From Streptomyces sp. NRRL F-5727 (GTDB taxonomy: Bacteria; Actinomycetota; Actinomycetes; Streptomycetales; Streptomycetaceae): DNA of 64,000 nucleotides. The notes below the pieces were generated by a model. That model did no database searches. It was not told the DNA's origin and worked only from the letters and a program-made list of their open reading frames with translations. This document shows, one piece after another, positions 50,297 to 58,843 of the stretch. Where the stretch lies: contig NZ_JOGX01000007.1 in NCBI RefSeq assembly GCF_000719555.1, positions 1-64,000 on the forward strand, given 5' to 3'. A program made the translations under genes and the position numbers. The first letter of the stretch is position 1. Each line of letters starts with the position of its first letter.

Positions 50297-51916
50297 TCAG
50301 CGGAGGGCGAAGAGGGCGGGGGCGGGGGGTGCGGGGGTGCGGTTGAGGACGACGTGGGCTCCGGTGGCCGGGAGGAGGGCGGGGTCGATCGAGACGACCG
50401 CGCGGGGGTCCTTGGTGGACGTACCGCCGCGGGAGGCGCCCGTGGCCGCGTCGAGCAGGACGACTCCCGGGCCCTGGCCTCCGGCGAGGACGGCGACCCG
50501 GCCGTCGGGGGCCGGGGCCAGCGCCTCGACGGAACCGCCCTCGGGCGCGTGCTCCCAGACCGGGCGGCCGTCCTTCAGCGCGAGGGCGACCACCTTGTGG
50601 GGCGAGGACGAGCCCTGCCCGGCGAGCGCGACCAGCCGGTCGCCGACGACGACCGCACGGCCTCCCCGGCCGGTCTCCGCCACCTGGTCGGGCAGGACGA
50701 GCGTCCCGGCCGGCCCGTTGACCGGCATCGTGGCCAGGGGCGTGCCGCGGCCGTCGAAGGCGAGCACGGCGTGGGTGCCGCGCGGGTCCTCCTCGTTCAG
50801 GGCGACGACGGCGGGCGTCACCGAGACCACCGCCGCCGCGACCGCCGACTCGACGGGCAGCGCCCTGGTCCACGACTCCCCGCCGGTACGGGTCTCCAGC
50901 GCGACCAGCCTCGCCCCGGCCCCGCACTGCTCGACGAGGAGCACGCGCTCCGCGTCGGCGTCGAGCGCCCGGACCGCGCAGCCCCGGTCCAGCGGCCGCT
51001 GCCAGCGCCGCTCCCCGGTCTCCGCGGCGCGGCCCCGCACCGCCCGGTCCTCCGCGACGACGACCGTGGCCCCGCCGACCGCAAGGCCGTACGCGGGGAT
51101 CCCCGCGCCGTCCGCCTTCTGCCGCCACAGCACCTGGCCGGTCGAGGTGTGGACCGCGAGGAGGTGCGCGCAGGGCTTCTCGTGCCGCCCGAACGCGACG
51201 ACCCCGATGTTCCCGGCCGCCTCCGGGCCCCTCGCGCACACGGCCTCGCGCCGGGGCGCCGGAACGTTCCACCGGACGGCCCCGTCCCGGACGGCGTACG
51301 CCGAGAGGCCGTCGGACCGGACGTGCACGACGACCTCCCCCGACCCCCAGCCACCCGGCGCCGTGTCGTACGGCCCTCCGGTGGCCGGCACCGTCCAGGC
51401 GACGGCGGCCTCACCGGGCGCGGCGGAAGGGGAGACGGACGGAGACGGGGACGGGGGCGCGGTCGGGGCCGGGGGCGCGGTCGGGGACGGGGTCGCGGCC
51501 GCCGGCGCGGACGTCCCGGTCGGCGGCTTCAGCGCCTCGTACCCGGCGATGCCGAACGGGCCTCCGGCGACGAGCCCGACCAGGACGAGCCCGAAGACGA
51601 GCGGGTCGTACCAGTCCCCGTCCTCCTCCCCGTCCCCCTTCGCGGCCGCCGGCTCGACCGCCGGCGCCGCCTCGGCCCCCGTCTCCGCCGCTGCCTCCGC
51701 CTCCGCCGCCACCTCGTCCGGCAGCGTCGCCCCGAAGGCGCCGAGGAGCAGGGCCGCCAGGAAGAACAGGCCCAGGACCCACGCCGGCATGGCGCCGGTC
51801 GACTCGCCGCGGACCACCGCGTAGAGGAAGCCCGACAGCAGCGCCAGGGCGGCGCCCAGGGCGATCGCTCCCAGCGCGGCGGCGACCGCTCCGGCCGTTC
51901 TGCGCAGACCCGTCAT
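50297..51916 (-). CDS. Membrane-anchored PQQ-like beta-propeller protein
   Basis: A 539-residue protein. Three hydrophobic segments near 10-35, 45-65 and 105-125, then a Pro/Thr/Ser linker (about 140-170). A large domain follows (175-539) with beta-propeller repeats such as GQVLWRQKADG, GERRWQRPL and GGESWTRALP, the W-containing blades of PQQ-like proteins. No PQQ ligands are evident, so it may be a scaffold. It probably faces outside the cell. ATG start at 51916. Confidence 0.85.
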   Translation of the reverse strand: MTGLRRTAGAVAAALGAIALGAALALLSGFLYAVVRGESTGAMPAWVLGLFFLAALLLGAFGATLPDEVAAEAEAAAETGAEAAPAVEPAAAKGDGEEDGDWYDPLVFGLVLVGLVAGGPFGIAGYEALKPPTGTSAPAAATPSPTAPPAPTAPPSPSPSVSPSAAPGEAAVAWTVPATGGPYDTAPGGWGSGEVVVHVRSDGLSAYAVRDGAVRWNVPAPRREAVCARGPEAAGNIGVVAFGRHEKPCAHLLAVHTSTGQVLWRQKADGAGIPAYGLAVGGATVVVAEDRAVRGRAAETGERRWQRPLDRGCAVRALDADAERVLLVEQCGAGARLVALETRTGGESWTRALPVESAVAAAVVSVTPAVVALNEEDPRGTHAVLAFDGRGTPLATMPVNGPAGTLVLPDQVAETGRGGRAVVVGDRLVALAGQGSSSPHKVVALALKDGRPVWEHAPEGGSVEALAPAPDGRVAVLAGGQGPGVVLLDAATGASRGGTSTKDPRAVVSIDPALLPATGAHVVLNRTPAPPAPALFALR

Positions 51917-51985
51917 GCCGTCCCCCGCCCCGCGCGCCCCCTGCGCGCCTAGGGGCCGGAAGCTAGCGCGCCCGGGTGAACGCGC

Positions 51986-52480
51986 TCAGACGACCTGGTG
52001 AAGCCAGCGCACCGGGGCGCCCTCGCCGGCGTAGCGGAAGGGCTCCAGTTCGTCGTCCCAGGGCTTGCCGAGGAGCTTGGCGATCTCGGCCTCCAGCACC
52101 GTCTCGCCCTGCGCCGCGCGGGCGAGGGCGGCGCGGAGGCGGTCCTCGGGGACCAGGATGTCGCCGTGCATGCCGGTGACGGCGTGGAAGATGCCAAGGT
52201 CGGGGGTGGCGCTGTAGCGCTCGCCCTCGGCGGTCGGGCAGGGCTCGGCGGTCACCTCGAAGCGGAGCATCTGCCAGCCGCGCAGGGCGGAGGCGAGCTT
52301 GGAGGCGGTGCCGGTCTCGCCCTGCCAGGAGAACTCGGCTCTCCAGGTGCCGGGCGCCGCCGGCTGGCGGATCCAGTCCAGCTGGACCCGCGCACCGAGG
52401 ACACCCGCCACCGCCCATTCGACGTGCGGGCAGAGCGCGCGCGGTGCGGAGTGTACGTACAGGACTCCACGTGTCGTCAC
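51986..52480 (-). CDS. DUF3145 family protein
   Basis: A 164-residue cytoplasmic protein of an actinobacterial family of unknown role: MTTRGVLYVHSAPRALCPHVEW start, TWRAEFSWQGETGTASKLASAL, and GKPWDDELEPFRYAGEG. Strongly conserved with a fab-linked position in Streptomyces. GTG start follows GGAGG by six bases. Confidence 0.9.
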   Translation of the reverse strand: MTTRGVLYVHSAPRALCPHVEWAVAGVLGARVQLDWIRQPAAPGTWRAEFSWQGETGTASKLASALRGWQMLRFEVTAEPCPTAEGERYSATPDLGIFHAVTGMHGDILVPEDRLRAALARAAQGETVLEAEIAKLLGKPWDDELEPFRYAGEGAPVRWLHQVV

Positions 52481-52746
52481 CGGGACCTCCAGTGTGGGAC
52501 GAGGTTCGCCTTCCCAGCGGCCTCAGTAAACAGCATCAGGTGAAGAACTCCGCAAACCTTCTGAAAAGGGACAGCATGTGACGTGATGTAATTTACCGGA
52601 GCCGGTCGGCGCGGGCGCGCCGCTGGTTCGACGGGGGAAAAGCTACCGTGCCGCGCCGTCGTCAGGGTGACGTACGGTCGGTCAGGGGGCGGGTGGACAC
52701 GAAGCTTTCACTCGCCAGGAGGCCAGTCGTACGAAGGAGGGGGCCG

Positions 52747-53637
52747 GTGCCGCACGGCCGACGCCGATTCCGTACCGCGGTCGCGGGCGCCGTGCTCGCG
52801 GTGGCCGCGCTCGCGGGCTGCACGGGCGGTTCAGGGCCCGCCCCCGCCGCTTCCGCTTCCTCCCGGGCCGGCACCCCCTCTCCGGCACCCACCTCGCGGT
52901 GGGACGTCTCCCCCGCGTCCGTCGCCGCCGTCGGCGACTCCATCACCCGCGCCTTCGACGCCTGTTCGCTGCTCGCGGACTGCCCGGAGGCGTCCTGGGC
53001 GACCGGCACCGACCCGGCGGTGAACAGTCTGGCGCGGCGGCTGCTCGGCGCCGGACGGGTGGCCGGGAACAGCTGGAACCTCGCCCGCAGCGGGGCCCGG
53101 ATGGCGGCGCTGCCGGAGCAGATGGCGCGGGCGGCCGCCGAACGGCCCGAGCTGGTCACGGTGATGATCGGCGCCAACGACGCCTGCCGGCCGACCCCGG
53201 CGGGGATGACGCCGGTGGCCGACTTCCGCCGGTCGTTCGAGGCGGCGCTGGACCGGCTGCGGAAGGACGCCCCCGAGGCGCGGGTGTACGTGGCGAGCGT
53301 GCCGGACCTGCGGCGGCTGTGGGACACCGGCCGGGCGAGCCCGCTGGTGCGGCGGGTCTGGGAGCTGGGCGTCTGCGGCTCGATGCTGGCGGACGCGGAG
53401 GACCTGGGGGCGGCGGCCGAGGCGCGGCGCACGGCGGTGCGCGACCGGGTGGTGGCGTACAACGGGGTCCTCGCCGAGGTCTGCGCGGCGGACGAGCTCT
53501 GCCGGTACGACGGCGGGGCGGTGTTCGGCTTCCGCTTCGACGAGTCGCTGCTGAGCACCTGGGACTGGTTCCATCCGAGCCGCGCCGGGCAGGCGCGGCT
53601 CGCGGAGCTGGCGTACCGGAGGATCACGGCGACGTAG
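52747..53637 (+). CDS. SGNH/GDSL hydrolase lipoprotein
   Basis: A 296-residue secreted esterase-type enzyme. GTG 52747 follows GAAGGAGGGGG; the frame extends upstream but without such a site. Signal with lipobox AALAGC (Cys near 25). SGNH blocks: AVGDSITRAFD (catalytic Ser), GANDAC (Asn), and DWFHPS (Asp/His). Likely a cell-surface lipase or carbohydrate esterase; substrate unknown. Confidence 0.9.
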   Translation: MPHGRRRFRTAVAGAVLAVAALAGCTGGSGPAPAASASSRAGTPSPAPTSRWDVSPASVAAVGDSITRAFDACSLLADCPEASWATGTDPAVNSLARRLLGAGRVAGNSWNLARSGARMAALPEQMARAAAERPELVTVMIGANDACRPTPAGMTPVADFRRSFEAALDRLRKDAPEARVYVASVPDLRRLWDTGRASPLVRRVWELGVCGSMLADAEDLGAAAEARRTAVRDRVVAYNGVLAEVCAADELCRYDGGAVFGFRFDESLLSTWDWFHPSRAGQARLAELAYRRITAT

Positions 53638-53687
53638 CCCCGAGGCGGCGGGCGTCAGGTCCGGCGCCCCGGGGCGGTCCGCGGGGG

Positions 53688-56114
53688 CTACACCTCGACC
53701 GTGGCGGTGAGGCGGGTGTCGGCCAGCGAGTGGGCGGCGTGCAGCGTGTAGCGGCCGGGGACGAGGGTCCAGGCGTTCTTCTCCTCGTCCCAGATCTCGA
53801 AGGCGCGGCGCGGGAGCGGGATCGTCGTCTCGACGGTCTCGCCGGGCGCGGCCTCGACGCCGGCGAAGGCGGCGAGCCAGCGGGCGGGGCGCTCCACCGG
53901 GTCGGAGACGGGCGCGAGGTAGAGCTGGACGGTCTCGCGGCCGGGGCGGTCGCCGGTGTTGGTGAGGCGGACGGTGACCGTCTCGGGGCCGGCCGTGACG
54001 GAGTCGTACGACCAGGTGGTGTAGCCGAGGCCGTGGCCGAAGGGGTACGCGGGGACGGCGCCGGCCTTGTCCCAGGCGCGGTAGCCGATGAACAGGCCCT
54101 CGGTGTAGGCGAGGACGCCGTCGGTGGGGGTGACCTCGGTGACGGGGGCGTCGGCGAGGGCGACGGGCCAGGTGGTGGGGAGGCGGCCGCCGGGCTCCTC
54201 GGCGCCGGTGAGGACGTCGGCGAGGGCGGCGCCGCCCTCCTGGCCGGGGAACCAGCCGAGCAGGACGGCGGCGACGTCGTCGCGCCACGGGAGTTCGACC
54301 GGGGAGCCGGCGTTGACGACGACGACCGTGTTCGGGTTGGCGGCGGCGACGGCGCGGACGAGGTCGTCCTGGCGGCCGGGGAGGGCGAGGTCCTTGCGGT
54401 CGAAGCCCTCGGACTCGACGCGTTCGGTGGTGGCGACGACCACGACGGCGGTGTCGGCGGCGCGGGCGGCCTCGACGGCTTCGGCGATCAGTTCGTCGGG
54501 GTCTCGGCGGGGACCGAGGTGGACGAAGGAGAACATGACGGCCGGGAGCGGGGCGGCGAACTCCTTGGCGAGGGTGTGCCGGAGGGAGACCTCGACGGTC
54601 TCGCCGGCGGTGAGCTCGACGGTGCCGCGCTCGACCGGGGAGCCGAAGAAGGCTTCGAAGGGGTCGGTCTCGGGGCCCATCTCCTGGACGCCGTCGAAGA
54701 GTTCGCGGCCGGCGACGGTGAGGGTGAAGGCGCCGAGGCCGCGGGTGCCGAAGGCGTGGGCGCCGGTCTCGCGGGGCGTGAAGCTGCCGGTGACCTCGAT
54801 GGAGGCGAGGGTGTCGTGGGTGACGCCGGCCGGGAGGTCGTCGCCGATCCACTGGACCTGGCCGTTGGGGAGGGTGCCCTCGCCGAGGACGTTCCCGTCG
54901 GCGTCGCGGCAGATCGCGCGGAGGGTGAAGCCCTGGTCGGCGGGGGCGAGTTCGTCGCTGGGGTCGGCGCCGATCACATAGCTGAGCGAGCCTTCGGGGA
55001 GCGCGGCGGTGAGGCCGTCGAGCGGGGAGACGACGTGCTCGGGGAAGACCTGGGCGGAGCCGCCGCCGAGGACCCGGGCGTCGCGGGCGGCGGCGCCGGA
55101 GAGGGCGACGGTGCCGGGCTTCAGCGGCAGCGCGCCGTTCTCGTTGCGGACGAGGACGAAGCCGCGGCGGGCGATCTCGCGGGCGAGGGCGTCGCCGTCG
55201 ATCGGGGCGGGGTGGTCGGTGACGGCGGCGGGGGCGCCTTCGAGGGCGCCGACGCGGGCGGCGAGCCGCAGCACGTTGCGCACGGCGGTGTCGACGTCCG
55301 CCTCCGCGGCCTCGCCGGAGCGGACGGCGGCGGCCAGCGCCTCGCCGTAGACGGTGCCGGGGCCCGGCATGGCGACGTCGAGGCCGCCGGTGAGGTCGCC
55401 GACGGTGGAACGGGCGGCCATCCAGTCGGAGACGTTGAAGCCGTCGAAGCCCCACTCGCCGCGCAGGACCTCGTTGACGAGGTAGCGGTGCTCGGTCATC
55501 GTCACGCCGTTGACCTGGTTGTAGGCGGTCATGATGCCCCAGGGGTGGGCGTTGGCGACGATCGCCTCGAAGGGGGCGAGGTAGAGCTCGCGGAGCGGGC
55601 GCGGGGCGACCTTGTTGTCGACGGTGAAGCGGTCGGTCTCGGCGTCGTTGGCGACGAAGTGCTTGACGGTGGTGCCGACGCCGCCGTCCTGGACGCCCTG
55701 GACGTAGCCGGTGCCGATCGCGCCGGTGAGGTACGGGTCCTCGCTGTACGCCTCGAAGTGGCGGCCGCCGAGCGGGGTGCGGTGCAGGTTGACCGTGGGG
55801 GCGAGGAGGACGTGGACGCCCTTGCGGCGGGCCTCCTGGGCGAGCAGCCGGCCGGCCCGGCGGGCGAGCGCGGGGTCCCAGGTGGCGGCGAGCGCGGTCG
55901 GCGAGGGCAGCGCCACGGACGGGTCGTCGGCGGTCCAGCGGACGCCGCGGACACCGATGGGGCCGTCGGACATCACGAGCGAGGCGAGGCCGATCTCCGG
56001 CAGGGCGGGCAGGGACCACATGTCCCGGCCGGCGAGCAGCCGGGTCTTGGCGTCCAGGTCGAGCTGGGCGAGCGCGGCCTCGACGGCTGCCTCGCGCACG
56101 GCGTCCTCGTTCAC
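53688..56114 (-). CDS. Glycoside hydrolase family 3 beta-glucosidase
   Basis: An 808-residue cytoplasmic enzyme (no signal peptide). The N-terminal barrel holds the nucleophile Asp in FNVSDWMA near 229 and the substrate-binding KHFVANDAETDR. A PA14-like insert lies near 380-520 (HAFGTRGLGAFTLTVAGRELF). The alpha/beta sandwich resumes with the acid/base Glu region VESEGFDRKDL near 570 and NAGSPVELPW. A fibronectin-like C-terminus (TNTGDRPGRETVQLYL) completes the protein. GTG 56114 follows GGAGGTA. Diverges from a TetR gene with an operator between. Confidence 0.92.
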   Translation of the reverse strand: MNEDAVREAAVEAALAQLDLDAKTRLLAGRDMWSLPALPEIGLASLVMSDGPIGVRGVRWTADDPSVALPSPTALAATWDPALARRAGRLLAQEARRKGVHVLLAPTVNLHRTPLGGRHFEAYSEDPYLTGAIGTGYVQGVQDGGVGTTVKHFVANDAETDRFTVDNKVAPRPLRELYLAPFEAIVANAHPWGIMTAYNQVNGVTMTEHRYLVNEVLRGEWGFDGFNVSDWMAARSTVGDLTGGLDVAMPGPGTVYGEALAAAVRSGEAAEADVDTAVRNVLRLAARVGALEGAPAAVTDHPAPIDGDALAREIARRGFVLVRNENGALPLKPGTVALSGAAARDARVLGGGSAQVFPEHVVSPLDGLTAALPEGSLSYVIGADPSDELAPADQGFTLRAICRDADGNVLGEGTLPNGQVQWIGDDLPAGVTHDTLASIEVTGSFTPRETGAHAFGTRGLGAFTLTVAGRELFDGVQEMGPETDPFEAFFGSPVERGTVELTAGETVEVSLRHTLAKEFAAPLPAVMFSFVHLGPRRDPDELIAEAVEAARAADTAVVVVATTERVESEGFDRKDLALPGRQDDLVRAVAAANPNTVVVVNAGSPVELPWRDDVAAVLLGWFPGQEGGAALADVLTGAEEPGGRLPTTWPVALADAPVTEVTPTDGVLAYTEGLFIGYRAWDKAGAVPAYPFGHGLGYTTWSYDSVTAGPETVTVRLTNTGDRPGRETVQLYLAPVSDPVERPARWLAAFAGVEAAPGETVETTIPLPRRAFEIWDEEKNAWTLVPGRYTLHAAHSLADTRLTATVEV

Positions 56115-56159
56115 GTCCGTACCTCCGCGTTGAAGTGCTGGTGCGGCCATCATGAACCC

Positions 56160-56181
56160 ACCTACCTGTAGATCGGTAGGT
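56160..56181. promoter_or_regulatory. Inverted repeat ACCTACC-N8-GGTAGGT, candidate TetR operator
   Basis: A 22-bp element with perfect 7-bp arms, placed 46 bases from the glucosidase start and 86 bases from the TetR start. AT-rich sequence just right of it (GATGTTATCTTTCCGTTATCC) suits a promoter. Confidence 0.7.
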
Positions 56182-56267
56182 GATGTTATCTTTCCGTTAT
56201 CCTGCTGGGGCGGGGACGCCATGGCGTACGGTCCCTGTCGACAGGACCTGCGGAAAGGGGGCCGGTG

Positions 56268-56840
56268 ATGGCACGGACCAGGAGCGAGGAGCGCCGCGCG
56301 GAGATCCTGCGCGCCGCCCTGGAGGTGATCGCGGAGCGCGGCTACCGGGGCGCCACGCTCGGCTCCGTCGCCGAGCGCGTCGGGCTGACCCAGCAGGGCC
56401 TGCTGCACTACTTCCCCACCAAGGAGGCCCTGCTCGTCGCCGTCCTGGAGGAGCGCGACCGCTGGGACACCAGCGGCGGCCGGGACCGCGAGGGCTGGCG
56501 GCTCGATCTGCTGGACTCGCTGGTGGAGTACAACGCGATGCGGCCGGGGATCGTGCAGACCTTCTCCGCGCTGCTCGGCGAGAGCGTCACCGACGGGCAT
56601 CCGGCGCGGGAGTTCTTCACCGAGCGGTACGCGCAGGTGCGGGCCGGCATGGCGGAGGTGCTGCGGCTGGAGTTCGGCGAGCGGCTGCCGGGCGGCCTCA
56701 CCCCCGAGCGGGCGGCGCCGCTGCTGACCGCCGTGATGGACGGCCTCCAGTACCAGTGGCTCCTGGACCCGGCCGCCGTCGACATGCCGGGCGCCTTCCG
56801 GGACTTCCTGCGGCTGCTCGCGGGGCCCGCGGAGCGCTGA
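56268..56840 (+). CDS. TetR-family regulator beside GH3 gene
   Basis: A 190-residue regulator: HTH residues 8-55 (RRAEILRAALEVIAERGYRG, then LGSVAERVGLTQQGLLHYF). The C-terminal domain (60-190) is of the TetR_C_6 or BetI-like type. ATG start after AAAGGGGG; a GTG immediately upstream is possible. It likely represses the divergent glucosidase, with a sugar as inducer. Confidence 0.92.
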   Translation: MARTRSEERRAEILRAALEVIAERGYRGATLGSVAERVGLTQQGLLHYFPTKEALLVAVLEERDRWDTSGGRDREGWRLDLLDSLVEYNAMRPGIVQTFSALLGESVTDGHPAREFFTERYAQVRAGMAEVLRLEFGERLPGGLTPERAAPLLTAVMDGLQYQWLLDPAAVDMPGAFRDFLRLLAGPAER

Positions 56841-56862
56841 GCCGGGTCGTACGGGACGGGTG

Positions 56863-56984
56863 CGGGGCCGACGGGATTCGAACCCGCGCGAGCTCACCGC
56901 CAGGTCCGGCGGCCACTCCCTGCTTCCCGGGCTCCGGGGACCTCCTCGGCCCGGGAAGGCGATCGCCCACTCTGCCACGACCCC
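56863..56984 (-). tRNA. Class II tRNA-like gene with extended anticodon arm
   Basis: A 122-nt minus-strand element. The acceptor GGGGTCG (56984-56978) pairs with CGGCCCC (56870-56864). The D arm is Ser-like (GTGGCAGAGTGGGCGATC). The T arm GCGGG-TTCGAAT-CCCGT is intact. A variable arm of about 35 nt contains the stem GCCGCC/GGCGGT. The discriminator is G and no CCA is encoded. Instead of a 5-bp anticodon stem with 7-nt loop there is a perfect 10-bp stem (56958-56949 with 56932-56923) closing a 16-nt loop. G73 and the long variable arm are serine/allo-tRNA features. It is unlikely to decode normally: it may be a pseudo-tRNA, an odd allo-tRNA, or a regulatory RNA. Confidence 0.6.
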
Positions 56985-57057
56985 ACACCCTGCGGCTCCG
57001 CGCGCGGAGCCGTTGTCCGCAGCCTAAGTCCCTTCCCCCGCAGCGCGCTCGGGGTTT

Positions 57058-57867
57058 TCAGCGGGGCGGGAGGGCCACCGCCGCCAGGTCCTCCGCGCGC
57101 AGCGCCGGGTCCGCGACCAGGAGTTCGTGGACGGCCTCCAGGAGCGGCAGCTTCGTCACCTCGGCGGCGAGCGCCACGTCCTTGGCGGCGAGCGCCACCG
57201 GGAAGTACGAGCCGGTGGCGGTGGCCCGGCCGACGGCGCCGCCGATCGGGCCCGCGCCCAGGGTGCGCAGGGCGAGCTCGCGGGGCAGGCCGAGCGCCTC
57301 GGCGAGCCGCAGGCTCTCGGCGACCAGCGCCACTCCCCCGATGGCCGCGTTGATGAGGACCAGCTTGAGCGCGGCGCCGTCGCCGGGCCCGCCGCAGGCG
57401 GTGACCGAGCCGAGCCGGGCCAGGACCTCCGCGACCGGGGCGGTGTCGCCGCCCGCGAGGATCAGCAGCTCGCCGGAGGCGGCCCGGTCGACGCTGCCCA
57501 TGACGGGCGCGTCGATGAGGGTCACGCCCGCCGGGAGCCGGGCGGCGAGTTCGCGGGTGGCGTCCGGGCCGATGGTCGAGGTGTCGATCCAGTGCGTGTC
57601 CGGGCGCAGGGCCGGGAGCATGCCGGCGGCGACGGCGCGGGCGGCGGCGGGGTCGGCCAGCATCGTGATCACGACCTCGGCCTCCCGGACGGCCTCGGCG
57701 GGGCTCGCGGCGAGGACGGCGCCGGCCTCGACCAGCGGCGCGGCCTTGGCGGCGGTGCGGTTCCATACGGTGAGCGGGTGGCCGGCGTCGAGGAGGCGGC
57801 GGGCCATGGGGAGTCCCATGGAGCCCAGACCGAGGAAGGCGATCCGCCGCGGGGTGGTGGTGTCCAT
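57058..57867 (-). CDS. NAD(P)-dependent 3-hydroxyisobutyrate dehydrogenase-like protein
   Basis: A 269-residue beta-hydroxyacid dehydrogenase. Rossmann motif IAFLGLGSMGLPMARRL near residue 8; substrate region VMGSVDRAASGEL; catalytic Lys in ALKLVLINAAIGG near 170. The family includes tartronate semialdehyde reductase and imine reductases; the exact member cannot be chosen. Shares a short divergent promoter with a LysR gene that probably controls it. Confidence 0.9.
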   Translation of the reverse strand: MDTTTPRRIAFLGLGSMGLPMARRLLDAGHPLTVWNRTAAKAAPLVEAGAVLAASPAEAVREAEVVITMLADPAAARAVAAGMLPALRPDTHWIDTSTIGPDATRELAARLPAGVTLIDAPVMGSVDRAASGELLILAGGDTAPVAEVLARLGSVTACGGPGDGAALKLVLINAAIGGVALVAESLRLAEALGLPRELALRTLGAGPIGGAVGRATATGSYFPVALAAKDVALAAEVTKLPLLEAVHELLVADPALRAEDLAAVALPPR

Positions 57868-57891
57868 GCCGTCGACGCTAGGACCGGCCGA

Positions 57892-57921
57892 GCCATGCGA
57901 CAAGCGAATGTCTAGCATGGC
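57892..57921. promoter_or_regulatory. GCCATGC-N16-GCATGGC, candidate LysR operator
   Basis: Perfect 7-bp arms in the 58 bases between the two divergent genes. The right arm contains ATG at 57917, one possible LysR start, consistent with autoregulation if the start is at 57926. Confidence 0.55.
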
Positions 57922-57925
57922 GGCC

Positions 57926-58843
57926 ATGCACATCACGCATGGCTCGTCTCCTGGTCTGTACGACGCCTTCCTCGCCGTCGCCCGGTCCGGGTCCTTCACC
58001 GCCGCCGCCCGCGCCCTCGGCTACACCCAGTCCGCCGTCTCCCGCCAGGTCCGGTCCCTGGAGGAGGAGTGGGGGGCCGAGCTGTTCGAGCGGCTGCCGC
58101 GCGGGGTGCGGCTCACCGAGGCGGGGCGGGCGCTGCTGCCGCACGCCGAGGCGGTACGGGACCGGCTGGCGGCGGCCCGCGCCGAACTGACCGCGCTGCG
58201 CACGCTGGACGGCGGGCTGCTGCGGCTCGGCGCCTTCTCCAGCGCCACCGCCGCCCTCGTGCCGCGGGCGCAGGCGACCTTCCGGGAGCGGCATCCGGGG
58301 GTGGTGGTGACCCGGGTCGAAGGGCCGTCGGTGAAGCATCTGGCGCTGGTCGCGGCCGGGGAGGAGGACCTGGCGGTGGTCAGCCCGGCCGTGGACGCGC
58401 CCCCGCCGCCGGGGGTGACGCTCCATCACCTCCTGGACGAGCCGATGCTGGTGGCGCTGGAGCGCGGGCACCGGTACGCCGGGCGGCGGGACATGCGGCT
58501 CGCGGAGCTGTCCGGGGAGGAGTGGATCGTCGGGAACGAGCGCCTGGAGGACACCCTCTTCCGGCCCGCCCTCGCCGCCGGGCTGCGGCCCCGGACGGGG
58601 CTGCTCGCGCACGACTGGATCGCCAAGCTGGGCGCGGTGGCGGCCGGTCTCGGGGTCACGCTCGTCCCGGCGCTCGCGGCGTCGTCGGTGCGTCCGGACG
58701 TCGCGCTCGTCACCATCCACCCGGACGACGTCCCGTACCGGCGGATCTGCGCGGCCTCGCCGGGGGCTCCGACGGCGGCGGCGACGGCCTTCCTGGAGCG
58801 GCTGCGGGAGACGGCGGAGGAGCTGCGAGCATGGACCCCATGA
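57926..58843 (+). CDS. LysR-family regulator
   Basis: A 305-residue regulator. N-terminal HTH: LYDAFLAVARSGSFTAAARA, then LGYTQSAVSRQVRSLEEEWG (residues 10-50). The substrate-binding domain (90-300) has two lobes (LRLGAFSSATAALVPRAQ, AKLGAVAAGLGVTLVPALA). In-frame ATGs at 57908 and 57917 are alternatives. It overlaps the nitrilase start, so the two are cotranscribed, and it diverges from the dehydrogenase. Confidence 0.92.
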   Translation: MHITHGSSPGLYDAFLAVARSGSFTAAARALGYTQSAVSRQVRSLEEEWGAELFERLPRGVRLTEAGRALLPHAEAVRDRLAAARAELTALRTLDGGLLRLGAFSSATAALVPRAQATFRERHPGVVVTRVEGPSVKHLALVAAGEEDLAVVSPAVDAPPPPGVTLHHLLDEPMLVALERGHRYAGRRDMRLAELSGEEWIVGNERLEDTLFRPALAAGLRPRTGLLAHDWIAKLGAVAAGLGVTLVPALAASSVRPDVALVTIHPDDVPYRRICAASPGAPTAAATAFLERLRETAEELRAWTP

